Notes: generated from the sequence alone by a model not told the origin. Numbered from the stretch's first letter, positions 36,402-45,281 are shown. The stretch is DNA of 64,000 nt from Longimicrobiales bacterium (GCA_028822645.1 JAPKDG010000004.1:1-64000); one strand, 5' to 3'. A program made the numbers and translations.

Positions 36402-37856
36402 ATGGAATTATTTGAAGAATCCGTAGCATTGGACGACATGAGTATAGAGGATTTTCGTGCATCGGGGCATGACCTGATCGAGTGGATGTCGAAGTACATG
36501 GAAGAAATTGAATCTTTTCCAGTTCTACCTCAAGTTGAACCAGGAGATATACGATCAAAATGTGCTAGTACATTGACGTTAGAAGGGGAATCTTATCAAG
36601 CTATCTTTCATGATTTTGAATCGACAATCCTTCCAGGTATAACACATTGGAATCACCCTGGGTTTTTTGCGTATTTCGCTGACGGTGGTTCTGTCCCTGG
36701 GTTACTTGGAGAGATGCTATCAACTGCATTGAATGTCAATGTCATGCTTTGGAAAACTTCACCAGCAGGCACAGAATTGGAAGAGATCACTCTGGGCATG
36801 CTGAGATCTCTAGTTGGTTTGCCAGAAGAATTTTTTGGAGTCATAAATGATACTGCATCATCCAGCTCGCTCTATGCCCTTGCTGCAGCTCGGAATCAAG
36901 CCTTTCCGGAGATAGGACGCCGTGGAATGTTCGGCCTACCTAAGGGAAGAATTTATACTTCCGAACAGTCACATTCTTCCATTGATAAAGCAGGTATCAC
37001 TTTAGGATTCGGTACGGATGGGGTCTGTAAAGTGGAAGTGGATTCCCAATATAGAATGAGTTGCAATGCCCTTCGTAGGTCCATCGAGAAAGACCTTGAA
37101 TCAGGGATTGTCCCGGTCGCAATCGTGGCAACTATAGGTACTACTTCTAGTAGTAGCATAGATCCTATAACGGATATAGTTCAGATCGCAAAAGACTATG
37201 GCATTTGGTTGCATGTAGATGCTGCTTACGGCGGACCCGCTGCTATCCTCAGTGAATTGAGACCTTATTTTAAGGGATGGGAAAAAGCAGATTCTATTGT
37301 AATGAATCCGCATAAATGGTTGTTTACTCCAGTAGATTGTTCGATTCTTTACTGCCGAAATCCAGATGCACTGCGTGAGGCATTCAGCATTATCCCTGAG
37401 TATTTACAAGGAGGGTCTGATCGAGGAACGAACTTGATGGATTATGGTGTTTCCCTCGGGCGTAGATTTCGATCGTTGAAACTCTGGTTTGTTCTTCGAT
37501 ATTTTGGAGAACAAGGGCTTGCTAGAGGAATTAGAGGTCACTGCAACATGGCCTCAGAGTTCGCTAGCTGGATAGTGGAACATTCTGAGTGGGAGTTAGT
37601 AGCGCCCGTACCCTTCAGTACTGTAGTGTTTCGCTATATCGGCAGGCATCTTTCTTCAGAGCAGCAAGATGCCTGTAATTTAGATATCCTGACATCAGTA
37701 AATAAAACTGGAGAGATCTTCATCTCGGATACACGTCTCGATGGAAAGGTGGTATTGAGATTATCCATTGGGAATATTCAGTCCAAGGAAAAACATGTTC
37801 AAAATGCCTGGGAGGTTCTCCGGCGGGCATCTGTAAAGGCTATTAGCGGTGAATGA
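36402..37856 (+). CDS. PLP-dependent aromatic-L-amino-acid decarboxylase-like protein (group II)
   Basis: This is a group II PLP decarboxylase of 484 residues. The PLP lysine is Lys305 in MNPHKWLFTP. HVDAAYGG (Asp273) binds the pyridine nitrogen and His191 (EQSHSS) stacks on PLP. HWNHPGFFAYFA near residue 82 is the aromatic decarboxylase signature. The family acts on tryptophan, tyrosine, phenylalanine or DOPA; substrate choice cannot be read here. It has no amine transporter or pathway neighbour. It is the only plus-strand gene between two minus-strand operons, so it has its own promoter. Confidence 0.9.
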   Translation: MELFEESVALDDMSIEDFRASGHDLIEWMSKYMEEIESFPVLPQVEPGDIRSKCASTLTLEGESYQAIFHDFESTILPGITHWNHPGFFAYFADGGSVPGLLGEMLSTALNVNVMLWKTSPAGTELEEITLGMLRSLVGLPEEFFGVINDTASSSSLYALAAARNQAFPEIGRRGMFGLPKGRIYTSEQSHSSIDKAGITLGFGTDGVCKVEVDSQYRMSCNALRRSIEKDLESGIVPVAIVATIGTTSSSSIDPITDIVQIAKDYGIWLHVDAAYGGPAAILSELRPYFKGWEKADSIVMNPHKWLFTPVDCSILYCRNPDALREAFSIIPEYLQGGSDRGTNLMDYGVSLGRRFRSLKLWFVLRYFGEQGLARGIRGHCNMASEFASWIVEHSEWELVAPVPFSTVVFRYIGRHLSSEQQDACNLDILTSVNKTGEIFISDTRLDGKVVLRLSIGNIQSKEKHVQNAWEVLRRASVKAISGE

Positions 37857-37877
37857 CTCAGAGGTTTGTTGAAGGAA

Positions 37878-37910
37878 GTGAGAGAATCAAGCTTCCCTTA
37901 CTTCTCTCAC
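37878..37910 (-). terminator. Inverted repeat at the end of the pnt operon
   Basis: GTGAGAGAA (37878-37886) and TTCTCTCAC (37902-37910) are perfectly complementary over 9 bases with a 15-base loop. The hairpin overlaps the end of pntB. The minus-strand downstream sequence TTCCTTC is only moderately T-rich. It also faces the end of the convergent decarboxylase gene. Confidence 0.5.
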
Positions 37911-39293
37911 TAGGTCATTCATAGAATCTTTGGCATCACCAAATAGCATTGAAGTATGATCCATATAGAACAGGGGATTATCAATCCCTGCAAAACCCGT
38001 TGACAAACTACGTTTCATGATGATTACACTTTTGGCTTTGTCTACGTCCAAGATAGGCATTCCAGCGATGACACTTTGGGGATTGTGTGCTTCTGGGTTG
38101 ACGACATCGTTTGCTCCGACCACAAGGACCACGTCGGTACGGCTGAAATCGTCATTTATTTCGTCCAAGTCGAATAGCTTGTCGTATGGTACATCTGCTT
38201 CTGCTAAAAGTACATTCATGTGTCCAGGCATTCGTCCAGCAACCGGGTGGATCGCATATTTTACGTCCACTCCTCTTTCTTCCAGGTTATCGACAACTTT
38301 TCTCAATTCATGCTGTGCTTGTGCTACTGCTAACCCATACCCTGGTACTATGACGACTGACTGTGCGTAAGCCAGAATCATAGCTGCTCCTTCTGGATCA
38401 ACTGAACGAGCTATTTTGTCAGAGTCATCATTTCCTTGGGGACTTCCAGTCGATTCTCCACCGAATGCACCAAAAGCGACATTGCTAAGCGAGCGATTCA
38501 TTGCTTTGCACATAATCAGAGTAAGGATGAGACCCGAAGCTCCAACGAGTGCTCCGCTGATGATAAGCACATTACTGCCGATCACAAATCCAGCAGCAGA
38601 TGCCGCAAGTCCAGAATATGAATTCAGAAGTGAAATTACGACGGGCATGTCAGCTCCGCCGATTGGGAGCACCAGTAATATTCCAAGAGATAGGGCAGCT
38701 ATTGTAAAGATAAAAAAGGTGGTCAGGGTAGGTAGGTCTGCAAATGTGTACATTCCCATTATTGATCCTCCTAAAAAGAGGAGTCCAATAAATAGGATAG
38801 CATTCAGTGTTTTCTGAAGGGGGAATGTGATGGGATTTCCGGAAACTATACCCTTAAGTTTCCCGAATGCTACGAAGCTCCCAGAAAAAGTTACAGTACC
38901 GATTAAGCATGAGATTACTATACTTAGCCCTTCACCTTGGGTTGAATCTATATTTAGAGATTGCAGCCGTAGGAGTTCTGCGCCTGCCACTAGTGCGGAG
39001 GCCGCTCCTCCGAAGCCGTTGAAGATCCCCACGAGCTCCGGCATCTGTGTCATTTGTACTTTTTTAGCAGCCCAGAAGCCAATAAAGGTTCCAGTAAACA
39101 TACCAATGAGTATAGCTGTCCAGTCGATTATTTGATTGTCCAAGAGCGTCGCGACAATTGCTATGAGCATAGCTAATGCTGCCAGTTGGTTACCACCTCT
39201 AGCGGTCGCAGGAGATTGTAGTCTTTTTAGGCCGACAACGAAGAGGACCGATGCGACGAGGTAGGAAATTTCTACCGCCATAGAAAAATTCAT
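37887..39293 (-). CDS. pntB: NAD(P) transhydrogenase subunit beta
   Basis: PntB supplies most of the membrane domain and the NADP(H)-binding domain III of the proton-translocating transhydrogenase, which makes NADPH from NADH. About nine membrane segments fill residues 1-270. Domain III carries the PGYGLAVAQAQH fingerprint, HPVAGRMPGHMNVLLAEA and the VGANDVVNPEA motif. The 468 residues are full length. It is the last gene of the three-gene pnt operon. Confidence 0.97.
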   Translation of the reverse strand: MNFSMAVEISYLVASVLFVVGLKRLQSPATARGGNQLAALAMLIAIVATLLDNQIIDWTAILIGMFTGTFIGFWAAKKVQMTQMPELVGIFNGFGGAASALVAGAELLRLQSLNIDSTQGEGLSIVISCLIGTVTFSGSFVAFGKLKGIVSGNPITFPLQKTLNAILFIGLLFLGGSIMGMYTFADLPTLTTFFIFTIAALSLGILLVLPIGGADMPVVISLLNSYSGLAASAAGFVIGSNVLIISGALVGASGLILTLIMCKAMNRSLSNVAFGAFGGESTGSPQGNDDSDKIARSVDPEGAAMILAYAQSVVIVPGYGLAVAQAQHELRKVVDNLEERGVDVKYAIHPVAGRMPGHMNVLLAEADVPYDKLFDLDEINDDFSRTDVVLVVGANDVVNPEAHNPQSVIAGMPILDVDKAKSVIIMKRSLSTGFAGIDNPLFYMDHTSMLFGDAKDSMNDLVREVREA

Positions 39294-39317
39294 ATGTTGA
39301 TTCCTGAGAGTAGAGGG

Positions 39318-39596
39318 CTAACGTTTCTTAAACATTTCAAGCATTCTGTCAGTGACCATAAATCCACCAACTACGTTGACCATGGCTAGTGCAATGGCCA
39401 ATCCTCCTAGCCACTGGGCTAAACCAGAATCTACTTGGGCAGACACCACTAGTGCGCCAACTATACTGATCCCTGAGATCGCATTGGCTCCAGACATCAA
39501 AGGGGTATGGAGTGTTGGAGGAACTTTAGTAATGACTTCACGTCCGGCCAGGGTCGCCAGCACGAAAACGTAAATTCCGACGAGCATCTCACCCAT
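39318..39596 (-). CDS. NAD(P) transhydrogenase subunit alpha, membrane part (PntA2)
   Basis: This 92-residue membrane protein has three hydrophobic segments and matches the C-terminal membrane domain of PntA (HTPLMSGANAISGISIVGAL is diagnostic). In E. coli this part is fused to the soluble domain I; here it is separate, as in Rhodospirillum-type tripartite enzymes. It lies 24 bases upstream of pntB and 57 bases downstream of the soluble subunit gene. Confidence 0.95.
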   Translation of the reverse strand: MGEMLVGIYVFVLATLAGREVITKVPPTLHTPLMSGANAISGISIVGALVVSAQVDSGLAQWLGGLAIALAMVNVVGGFMVTDRMLEMFKKR

Positions 39597-39653
39597 TTTT
39601 TCTCCTTACACAGGAATGGTTTGTTTGATGTGGTACTAGTTTCATCTCTGTGC

Positions 39654-40787
39654 TCATTTGAGACCTAATGTCTCTCTAGTCAATTGATGTTGGATTTTTC
39701 CAGCGTGAGCGACGCAAGTACCCGCGACCACTTCATCCGAAAAGTCCAATAATAGTTCACCTTCTTTGATTAATTCTTTTAACAATGTTTCAACATTTTT
39801 CGAAAACATCTGACTTGCATGGACCGGGATCTCCGAGGGAAGATTGGCTGGCCCTATTATCTTAACCCCTTGTAGCAATACAGTTTCTCCCTCTTTGGTT
39901 AATCGGCAATTTCCACCGGTAGCTGCAGCTAGATCAATGATTACTGAACCTGGTTTCATAGATTTAACCATGGGTTCGGTGATTAGCTCTGGTGCTGATT
40001 TTCCTGGAATTTGTGCAGTTGTTATGACTAAATCCGAGTCACTTATGTGTGCGGCGATCAGTTCAAGTTCTTTCAGGTGTTGGTCTTCACTCAATTCTTT
40101 TGCATATCCGCCTTCGCCTTCTCCGCTGACTTCTTCTTCCATTTCCAAGAAAGTGGCACCTAAACTTTCTATTTGCTCCTTTACAGCAGGGCGCACATCG
40201 AACGCCTCGACCTTAGCTCCGAGGCGTTTTGCCGTTGCGATAGCTTGAAGGCCTGCTACTCCTGCGCCTAAGATCAACACTTTCCCGGGTCTGATAGTGC
40301 CAGCTGCCGTCATAAACATCGGCAGGAATTTGCCCAGTTCATTTGCGCCTACCAGGACTGCTTTATAACCAGCCACAGTGGCTTGTGAGGAGAGGATGTC
40401 CATGCTCTGTGCTCTGGTAATTCTAGGAATCAATTCCAAAGAAAGAGCTGTCAAAGAAGCATCGGCAAGGGCCTTGATCAGGTCCGGCCTGCTCAGTGGT
40501 GACAACAAGGATATGAGAATTGAATTTTTGGGGAAGAGTGCAATTTCTAGGTCCGTGGGAGGTTGCACTTTAAGAATGATACAAGCTGGAGTTAACGCTG
40601 ACTGGAGATCGGGGGAAATCGTCGCTCCGACATTTTCATATTCTTCGTCTTGGTAGTGAGCTTTTGATCCAGCTCCCGAGACTACGGTTACTTGATAACC
40701 GAGTTTAAGTAATTTGGGAACGCTTGATGGAACTAGGGCGACCCTATTCTCTCCAGTTACTGTCTCACCCAGAACGACTATGTTCAT
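39654..40787 (-). CDS. NAD(P) transhydrogenase subunit alpha, soluble part (PntA1)
   Basis: This is the NAD(H)-binding domain I of transhydrogenase, 377 residues. It resembles alanine dehydrogenase: the N-terminal ENRVALVPSSVPKL block, the RPDLIKALADASLTALSLELIPRITRAQSMD region, and the Rossmann loop LILGAGVAGLQAIATAKRLGA near residue 175. The mobile loop containing ELSEDQ follows. First gene of the pnt operon, with GAGGTG upstream of ATG 40787. A wide divergent gap separates it from thpR. Confidence 0.95.
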   Translation of the reverse strand: MNIVVLGETVTGENRVALVPSSVPKLLKLGYQVTVVSGAGSKAHYQDEEYENVGATISPDLQSALTPACIILKVQPPTDLEIALFPKNSILISLLSPLSRPDLIKALADASLTALSLELIPRITRAQSMDILSSQATVAGYKAVLVGANELGKFLPMFMTAAGTIRPGKVLILGAGVAGLQAIATAKRLGAKVEAFDVRPAVKEQIESLGATFLEMEEEVSGEGEGGYAKELSEDQHLKELELIAAHISDSDLVITTAQIPGKSAPELITEPMVKSMKPGSVIIDLAAATGGNCRLTKEGETVLLQGVKIIGPANLPSEIPVHASQMFSKNVETLLKELIKEGELLLDFSDEVVAGTCVAHAGKIQHQLTRETLGLK

Positions 40788-41223
40788 TAGAGCTTCACCT
40801 CGCTAATACAACCAGTATGAATTATTCAATCCGTTAGTTCTAATAATTATGATAAACAGTAATCACGCCGAGAGGATACAGAACCCAAACAACTTACTCA
40901 AGGCTTTCCTGAAAAATAGTAAGAACCCCCGTAAAGTCTATGCCATTAGGAACACGTGGAAATATCGGTTGTCCAGTGACTTTTACTGCTCGCTGGACAA
41001 AGTCGATAAATCAACATTGAGAATCCAATAGATTTGTAATCAGTGGTGACTGGGTACTTGGTTGCGCCGGTGGCAGGGATCTAAGTTCTAGCTTGTTTGC
41101 TAATGAGATTGGCTATAGCTTCGATTTTTAGTCTGCCTGAAACTTTGTCCCAATCAAGTGATGTTTCTACTATAATTTTAGGCTTTATATTTAAATTAAT
41201 GTTTTTAAAATATTGTTGATCTA
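40788..41223. other. Divergent intergenic region between pnt operon and thpR
   Basis: This 436-base stretch has no gene I accept. It must hold promoters for the pnt operon (leftward) and thpR (rightward). A perfect TATAAT at 41171-41176 would be a -10 for thpR, but I see no good -35 at proper spacing. A perfect inverted repeat, TTGTCCAG (40969-40976) and CTGGACAA (40993-41000), flanks a 16-base loop. The last 60 bases are very A+T rich. A 60-codon open frame at 40849-41031 has no visible ribosome-binding site. Confidence 0.45.
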
Positions 41224-41784
41224 ATGCGACTGTTCCTAGCACTGAATTTTACTAAAAAAGAGAAAGCGAAGCTCTATCGCGTCACTGAGCAATTTCGCGA
41301 TTGCCAGTTTCCGGTCGAGTGGGTGCAGCCACAGCATTATCACGTTACTCTTAAATACTTGGGCAGAGTATCGGATGACCGGCTAGAATTGGTAGAAGAT
41401 GCCCTGGAGAAGGTTGGGGAAGCTACTCGACCGTTGGAAGTTGTTATAGAAGGCTTTGGAGCCTTTCCAACAATCCGTCGACCAGAAGTAATTTGGGCAG
41501 GCCTGGAACCGAGCTCAGCCCTGCGATGTCTGAAGCAAGATTTAGAATGGGCTCTTAAGGATTGTGGATTTGAGACTGAAACTAGGAATTTTCATCCCCA
41601 TATAATTCTTGGTAGCGCCGACAGTAAGAAAGGAGCAGGAGCTTTTCGAGGGCTAGATGAAAAAGCAGCAGCGGCTGTGTATGGTAGTAGAGTTAAGATT
41701 CGAAAAATTGATTTGATGAAGACTAGTTATGAGGATTCTTGTTTGAGTTACACAGTGGAATATAGTGCTGGGCTTACCGGTTAA
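41224..41784 (+). CDS. thpR: RNA 2',3'-cyclic phosphodiesterase ThpR (LigT / 2'-5' RNA ligase family)
   Basis: This 186-residue protein of the 2H phosphoesterase family opens 2',3'-cyclic phosphate ends on RNA. The N-terminus MRLFLALNF and the QHYHVTLKYLG first HxT motif (His40-Val-Thr42) are canonical. The second motif is FHPHIILG: His126 is present, but the expected Thr/Ser is Ile128, one transition away from Thr. Activity could therefore be reduced or the enzyme specialised. An unknown membrane-protein gene follows 3 bases later. Confidence 0.88.
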   Translation: MRLFLALNFTKKEKAKLYRVTEQFRDCQFPVEWVQPQHYHVTLKYLGRVSDDRLELVEDALEKVGEATRPLEVVIEGFGAFPTIRRPEVIWAGLEPSSALRCLKQDLEWALKDCGFETETRNFHPHIILGSADSKKGAGAFRGLDEKAAAAVYGSRVKIRKIDLMKTSYEDSCLSYTVEYSAGLTG

Positions 41785-41787
41785 AAG

Positions 41788-42426
41788 GTGGGTTGTTTGG
41801 GAGGCTGTTTAGCCAGGTTGTTTTTGACCATGTCCGTGCTAACGGCCGTAATAGTTGGATGGTTTTTTGGTCCGGTATTTGTTAGCGGAATAGAGGGAAT
41901 TCTGTCCGATAGAGGATCGATAAGACAGGGGTCTTTAGAGGTGGCTGAAGATGCGTTTGGGAGATTAAGCAGATTCCAGAAGAGTGAATCAGGAACGCTT
42001 CTGAGTTTTAATGCTGAAGAAGTCGTTTCTTTGTTAATGCACTCGGGCGATCCCGTGTTGCCTGATGTAGCGGTTGGCCTGGGCATAGAAATGATAGAAG
42101 GGATGGCTGTCGCCAGCAGCCGAATTGCTAAATCTGATTTTCCGGACATGATAGTTAGAAGAGAAATGTCTGCTTTCCTTCCAGATACCGTTTCAATTAC
42201 TTTAGAAGGCTCGCTAATTCCTTTGACGAACAAAGAAATTGGTTTCGCAATCTATGGAGCTCAGATTTCGTTTATTTCATTGCCTGTTCAGGTAATCCCG
42301 CAATTGCTCTCGTTTTTTGGCATAGATACGCAAGATGGTTATCCTGGCAGTGTTTTCAGGATACCACTTCCCAATGGTGTATCCGGGGCATATATCTTAC
42401 ATGACAGATTATATCTGACGCGTTAA
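41788..42426 (+). CDS. Membrane-anchored protein of unknown function
   Basis: This is a 212-residue protein with a GTG start 3 bases after thpR. A hydrophobic helix spans residues of about 8-32 (LARLFLTMSVLTAVIVGWFFGPVFV). The remainder is predicted to lie outside the membrane, with a central helix-rich part (SFNAEEVVSLL) and later strands (AFLPDTVSITLEGSLIP). I recognise no family motif. The form, a membrane anchor followed by a lipid- or ligand-binding-like alpha/beta body, is suggestive only. It is probably co-expressed with thpR. Confidence 0.62.
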   Translation: MGCLGGCLARLFLTMSVLTAVIVGWFFGPVFVSGIEGILSDRGSIRQGSLEVAEDAFGRLSRFQKSESGTLLSFNAEEVVSLLMHSGDPVLPDVAVGLGIEMIEGMAVASSRIAKSDFPDMIVRREMSAFLPDTVSITLEGSLIPLTNKEIGFAIYGAQISFISLPVQVIPQLLSFFGIDTQDGYPGSVFRIPLPNGVSGAYILHDRLYLTR

Positions 42427-42517
42427 TTAATCGTTTCTGGAGATCGATTTGATAACCTATAGCTCTAGATTTCAAATTGATATGTCAGTGCTAATAGTAA
42501 GAAGTTCCGATACTATT

Positions 42518-42536
42518 GACTTTGGATTTCAAAGTC
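42518..42536. repeat. Small perfect inverted repeat upstream of lepB
   Basis: GACTTTG (42518-42524) and CAAAGTC (42530-42536) are perfect complements around a 5-base spacer, 20 bases before the lepB start. It could be an operator or an RNA hairpin. No T-run follows, so I do not call it a terminator. Confidence 0.5.
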
Positions 42537-42556
42537 AGGCGGATAAAATATGATGG

Positions 42557-43321
42557 TTGATCAATTCAGAAGATGACAGTTCAGTGAAATCCGGAGACTT
42601 GAGGCTAGCTGGAGTGTTGTGGGCTATATGGAAACCAATCCGACCCATACTAGCAGCTCTGATTTTATTTTTTGCGTTTAGGGCTCTATTACTGGAAGCA
42701 TTCCAGATCCCGACCTCTTCGATGGAGTCAGCTTTACTCCCTGGGGATTTTGTGTTGGTAAATAAAGCAGTGTTTGGCTCCAAAAGTGTTTCGGGATTGT
42801 TGAAACTTCCCGGATGGGAAGATCCGAAGAGGGGTGACATTGTTGTATTTCAACCACCTCATGATCCTGAGAGAAATTATGTAAAGAGAGTGATTGGGAT
42901 ACCTGGAGATACAGTTGAGATGAGAGATAAGCAGGTTTTCATCAACGGTGGATCTCTCCAGGAAGATTATTTGAGTGATGTTGTAGAACAGAGCTTAGAT
43001 GTGAGTCATTCAGACATGAGTTGGCAAGAGACATTTAGGGTCAAACCTAAAAACACTGAGATAGTTACTGTGCAGTCTGAGTCTGACTACCGTCCCTCTA
43101 GAGACAATTGGGGTCCGCTGTTTGTTCCAGGTGACAAATTTTTTGTTTTAGGAGATAATCGTGAGGATAGTGAAGACTCTCGTTATTGGGGGTTTGTTAG
43201 TCGGGATTCCATGGAAGGCAAGGCCTGGCTGATCTACTATTCTATAGAGCCGGGGTACCAAGGTTATAAATCTTGGTTAAAGGGTATTAGATGGGAACGA
43301 GTCGGCCAAAAAATTGGTTGA
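42557..43321 (+). CDS. lepB: Signal peptidase I
   Basis: This is the inner-membrane serine protease that removes signal peptides from exported proteins. One membrane helix spans about residues 28-46. The catalytic Ser55 is in IPTSSMESALLPGD and the general base Lys110 in NYVKRVIGIPGD. Box E GDNREDSEDSRYWG is intact. The 254 residues are usual for the family. The start is uncertain: TTG 42557 or GTG 42584, both upstream of the helix. The following rplM has its own promoter. LepB would process the TolC-family and DUF3108-like precursors encoded in this window. Confidence 0.93.
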   Translation: MINSEDDSSVKSGDLRLAGVLWAIWKPIRPILAALILFFAFRALLLEAFQIPTSSMESALLPGDFVLVNKAVFGSKSVSGLLKLPGWEDPKRGDIVVFQPPHDPERNYVKRVIGIPGDTVEMRDKQVFINGGSLQEDYLSDVVEQSLDVSHSDMSWQETFRVKPKNTEIVTVQSESDYRPSRDNWGPLFVPGDKFFVLGDNREDSEDSRYWGFVSRDSMEGKAWLIYYSIEPGYQGYKSWLKGIRWERVGQKIG

Positions 43322-43417
43322 AGCCTCGAAATGAGGCGAGACGTATGCCTATGCCTCCTTTGGCCACATTCTGGTTTCATGCATAAATGAGAGGTTGAGA
43401 TGTTTCCTATTTATAAG

Positions 43418-43446
43418 TTGACACTCCTAGTACGCTCTACTATCCT
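43418..43446 (+). promoter_or_regulatory. Sigma70-type promoter for the rplM-rpsI operon
   Basis: A consensus TTGACA (43418-43423) is followed after exactly 17 bases by TATCCT (43441-43446). The expected start site near 43453 leaves a leader of about 30 bases before rplM. This is the best-looking promoter in the window and precedes a long collinear gene run. Confidence 0.75.
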
Positions 43447-43484
43447 TAGCAGCTTATTTTTGACCGAATTCATTGGGGTTGGCT

Positions 43485-43916
43485 TTGCTGAAAACTTATA
43501 CACCTAAAGAACATGAAATTGACCGGAGCTGGTGGTTGGTAGATGCAGAAGGTAAGACTCTGGGTCGGATTGCTACAGAGATAGCCCGACTCCTACGCGG
43601 CAAGCACAAACCGTCGTTCACTCCTCACCTTGATACTGGGGACTACGTGGTTGTGGTAAATGCTAGTAAGGTCACTCTGACAGGTAACAAGTCAGAGCAA
43701 AAGACTTACTTCACTCACTCGGGGTTCATGGGCCACGAGCGACATATACCCTTCAAGACTATGATGAAAAAATATCCCGATAGGGTGATCGACTTAGCAG
43801 TAAAAGGGATGTTGCCAAAGAATACACTAGGAAGAAAGATGAGAGAAAAACTCAAGATATATGCAGGGACTGAGCACCCACATCAGGGGCAAGTACCACA
43901 GAGAGTGGAGTTTTAA
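43485..43916 (+). CDS. rplM: 50S ribosomal protein L13
   Basis: L13 is an early-assembly large-subunit protein. The signature blocks WWLVDAEGKTLGRIATEIA, GDYVVVVNASKV and MLPKNTLGRKMREKLKIYAG are intact. The frame is open from TTG 43473, but the conserved part begins at LKTYTPKE, so I place the start at TTG 43485, with GGGG 6 bases upstream. rpsI follows 2 bases after the stop, the universal L13-S9 pairing. Confidence 0.95.
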   Translation: MLKTYTPKEHEIDRSWWLVDAEGKTLGRIATEIARLLRGKHKPSFTPHLDTGDYVVVVNASKVTLTGNKSEQKTYFTHSGFMGHERHIPFKTMMKKYPDRVIDLAVKGMLPKNTLGRKMREKLKIYAGTEHPHQGQVPQRVEF

Positions 43917-43918
43917 TT

Positions 43919-44311
43919 ATGTCCGAACAGATTCTCCGAGCTGTCGGAAGACGCAAAACAGCAGTAGCCCGTGTTACCATAAAGCCTGGAAAGGGAGTTT
44001 GGTCAGTGAATGGCAAGTCTCTGGAGAAGTTTTTTCCAAGGGTCTGTTATCAGACTCGGATAGAACAGCCGCTTGTCGCCGTCGAACTGTCAGGGCAGTT
44101 CGACATTACGGTTAGGGTGAATGGAGGAGGAACTACTGGGCAGGCAGATGCGGTTCGTATGGGCCTCGCGCGCGCCTTAGTGATACACGATGAAGAATTA
44201 AGAGGAGTCATGAGGTCTGGTGGCTTCCTTACAAGGGACTCTAGGAAAGTTGAGCGGAAAAAACCGGGAAGACCCAAGGCCCGTAAACGCTTCCAATTTT
44301 CAAAACGCTAA
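43919..44311 (+). CDS. rpsI: 30S ribosomal protein S9
   Basis: S9 is a small-subunit head protein whose C-terminal tail reaches the P-site tRNA. The GRRKTAVARV start, VNGGGTTGQADAVRMGLARAL core and basic tail ending in KARKRFQFSKR are all present. The last Lys-Arg is the conserved tRNA-contacting end. At 130 residues it is full length. It sits between rplM and rpsB. Confidence 0.97.
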   Translation: MSEQILRAVGRRKTAVARVTIKPGKGVWSVNGKSLEKFFPRVCYQTRIEQPLVAVELSGQFDITVRVNGGGTTGQADAVRMGLARALVIHDEELRGVMRSGGFLTRDSRKVERKKPGRPKARKRFQFSKR

Positions 44312-44330
44312 AGGAACTGAGGTCTAGATT

Positions 44331-45281
44331 TTGGAAAACGATACTGAGAAACACCAAGAGTTGGAGCTACAGGATCTGATTGAAGCTGGAGTCCAGTTCG
44401 GCCATCAAACTCGTCGTTGGAATCCGAAAATGAAGAAATTCATTTTTTCCAAACGGAATGGGATCCATATAATTGATTTGCGTAAAACATTAGACAGATT
44501 GTCAATTGCTCAAGAAGCAGTTCGGAGTATAGTGATGTCCGGGGAGCGCATTCTCTTTGTTTGCACTAAGAAATCGCTCAAAGCTGTTGTGGCACAAGAA
44601 GCCAAATCATGTGGTGCTTTTCACATTACTGAAAGATGGTTGGGAGGTATGTTGACTAACTTCCAAACCATTCGGAAACAAATTCGGAGGCTTAAAGAGC
44701 TGGAACGAGGACAAGAAGAGAGTGCTTTTGAGTATTACACCAAAAAAGAAAGACTCCTGCTCGATAGGGAACGCACTAAACTTGATAAATACCTTTCTGG
44801 CGTTAAAGATATGTCTCGCCTGCCGGGTGCACTCGTTGTAGTGGATGTTAAAAGGGAAGCGACGGCGATCAAAGAAGCAAATACTTTGGGAATACCAGTC
44901 ATCGGAATAATTGATACGAATGCTAACCCAGAGCTGATCGCTTATCCGATACCTGCAAACGATGACGCTATTCGTTCTGTCGGCCTATTAACCGGCTCTA
45001 TTTCACAGGTAATAAGAGAAACCAGTGCCTTGGTTCCAGAAGAACAGAAGCGTCAAGTACAAGAAGCGCAAGCGACTACTTATTCTACTGAAACTGGCGA
45101 AGTGACTGAAACACAGAATCGACCTGCGGCTGGCGGATCACCTAGGCGCAAGGTTATTCATAGGCCGGTTAAGGCAGCCAAGGTCACTTCTGTGAAAGAA
45201 ACTGTTACTCCGGAGGGCGACCCTGCTTCGGAACCTTCTGAAACTATTGCCTCAAAAGAAGACACAGAAAAGACTTCGTAA
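44331..45281 (+). CDS. rpsB: 30S ribosomal protein S2 with C-terminal extension
   Basis: S2 binds the small-subunit head-body junction. The core (LIEAGVQFGHQTRRWNPKM, RWLGGMLTNFQTIR, RLPGALVVVDVKREATAIKEA, GIPVIGIIDTNANPELIAYPIPANDDAIRS in pieces) spans about residues 12-235. About 80 further residues form a low-complexity, Thr/Glu/Pro/Lys-rich tail not needed in shorter S2 proteins. The TTG start at 44331 precedes the conserved helix. It lies 19 bases after rpsI. Confidence 0.96.
   Translation: MENDTEKHQELELQDLIEAGVQFGHQTRRWNPKMKKFIFSKRNGIHIIDLRKTLDRLSIAQEAVRSIVMSGERILFVCTKKSLKAVVAQEAKSCGAFHITERWLGGMLTNFQTIRKQIRRLKELERGQEESAFEYYTKKERLLLDRERTKLDKYLSGVKDMSRLPGALVVVDVKREATAIKEANTLGIPVIGIIDTNANPELIAYPIPANDDAIRSVGLLTGSISQVIRETSALVPEEQKRQVQEAQATTYSTETGEVTETQNRPAAGGSPRRKVIHRPVKAAKVTSVKETVTPEGDPASEPSETIASKEDTEKTS

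Noticed and set aside
40849-41031. 60-codon open frame in the pnt-thpR gap
   Set aside because: No visible ribosome-binding site, no family resemblance, and part of the frame lies over the perfect inverted repeat, which is better explained as a regulatory element.
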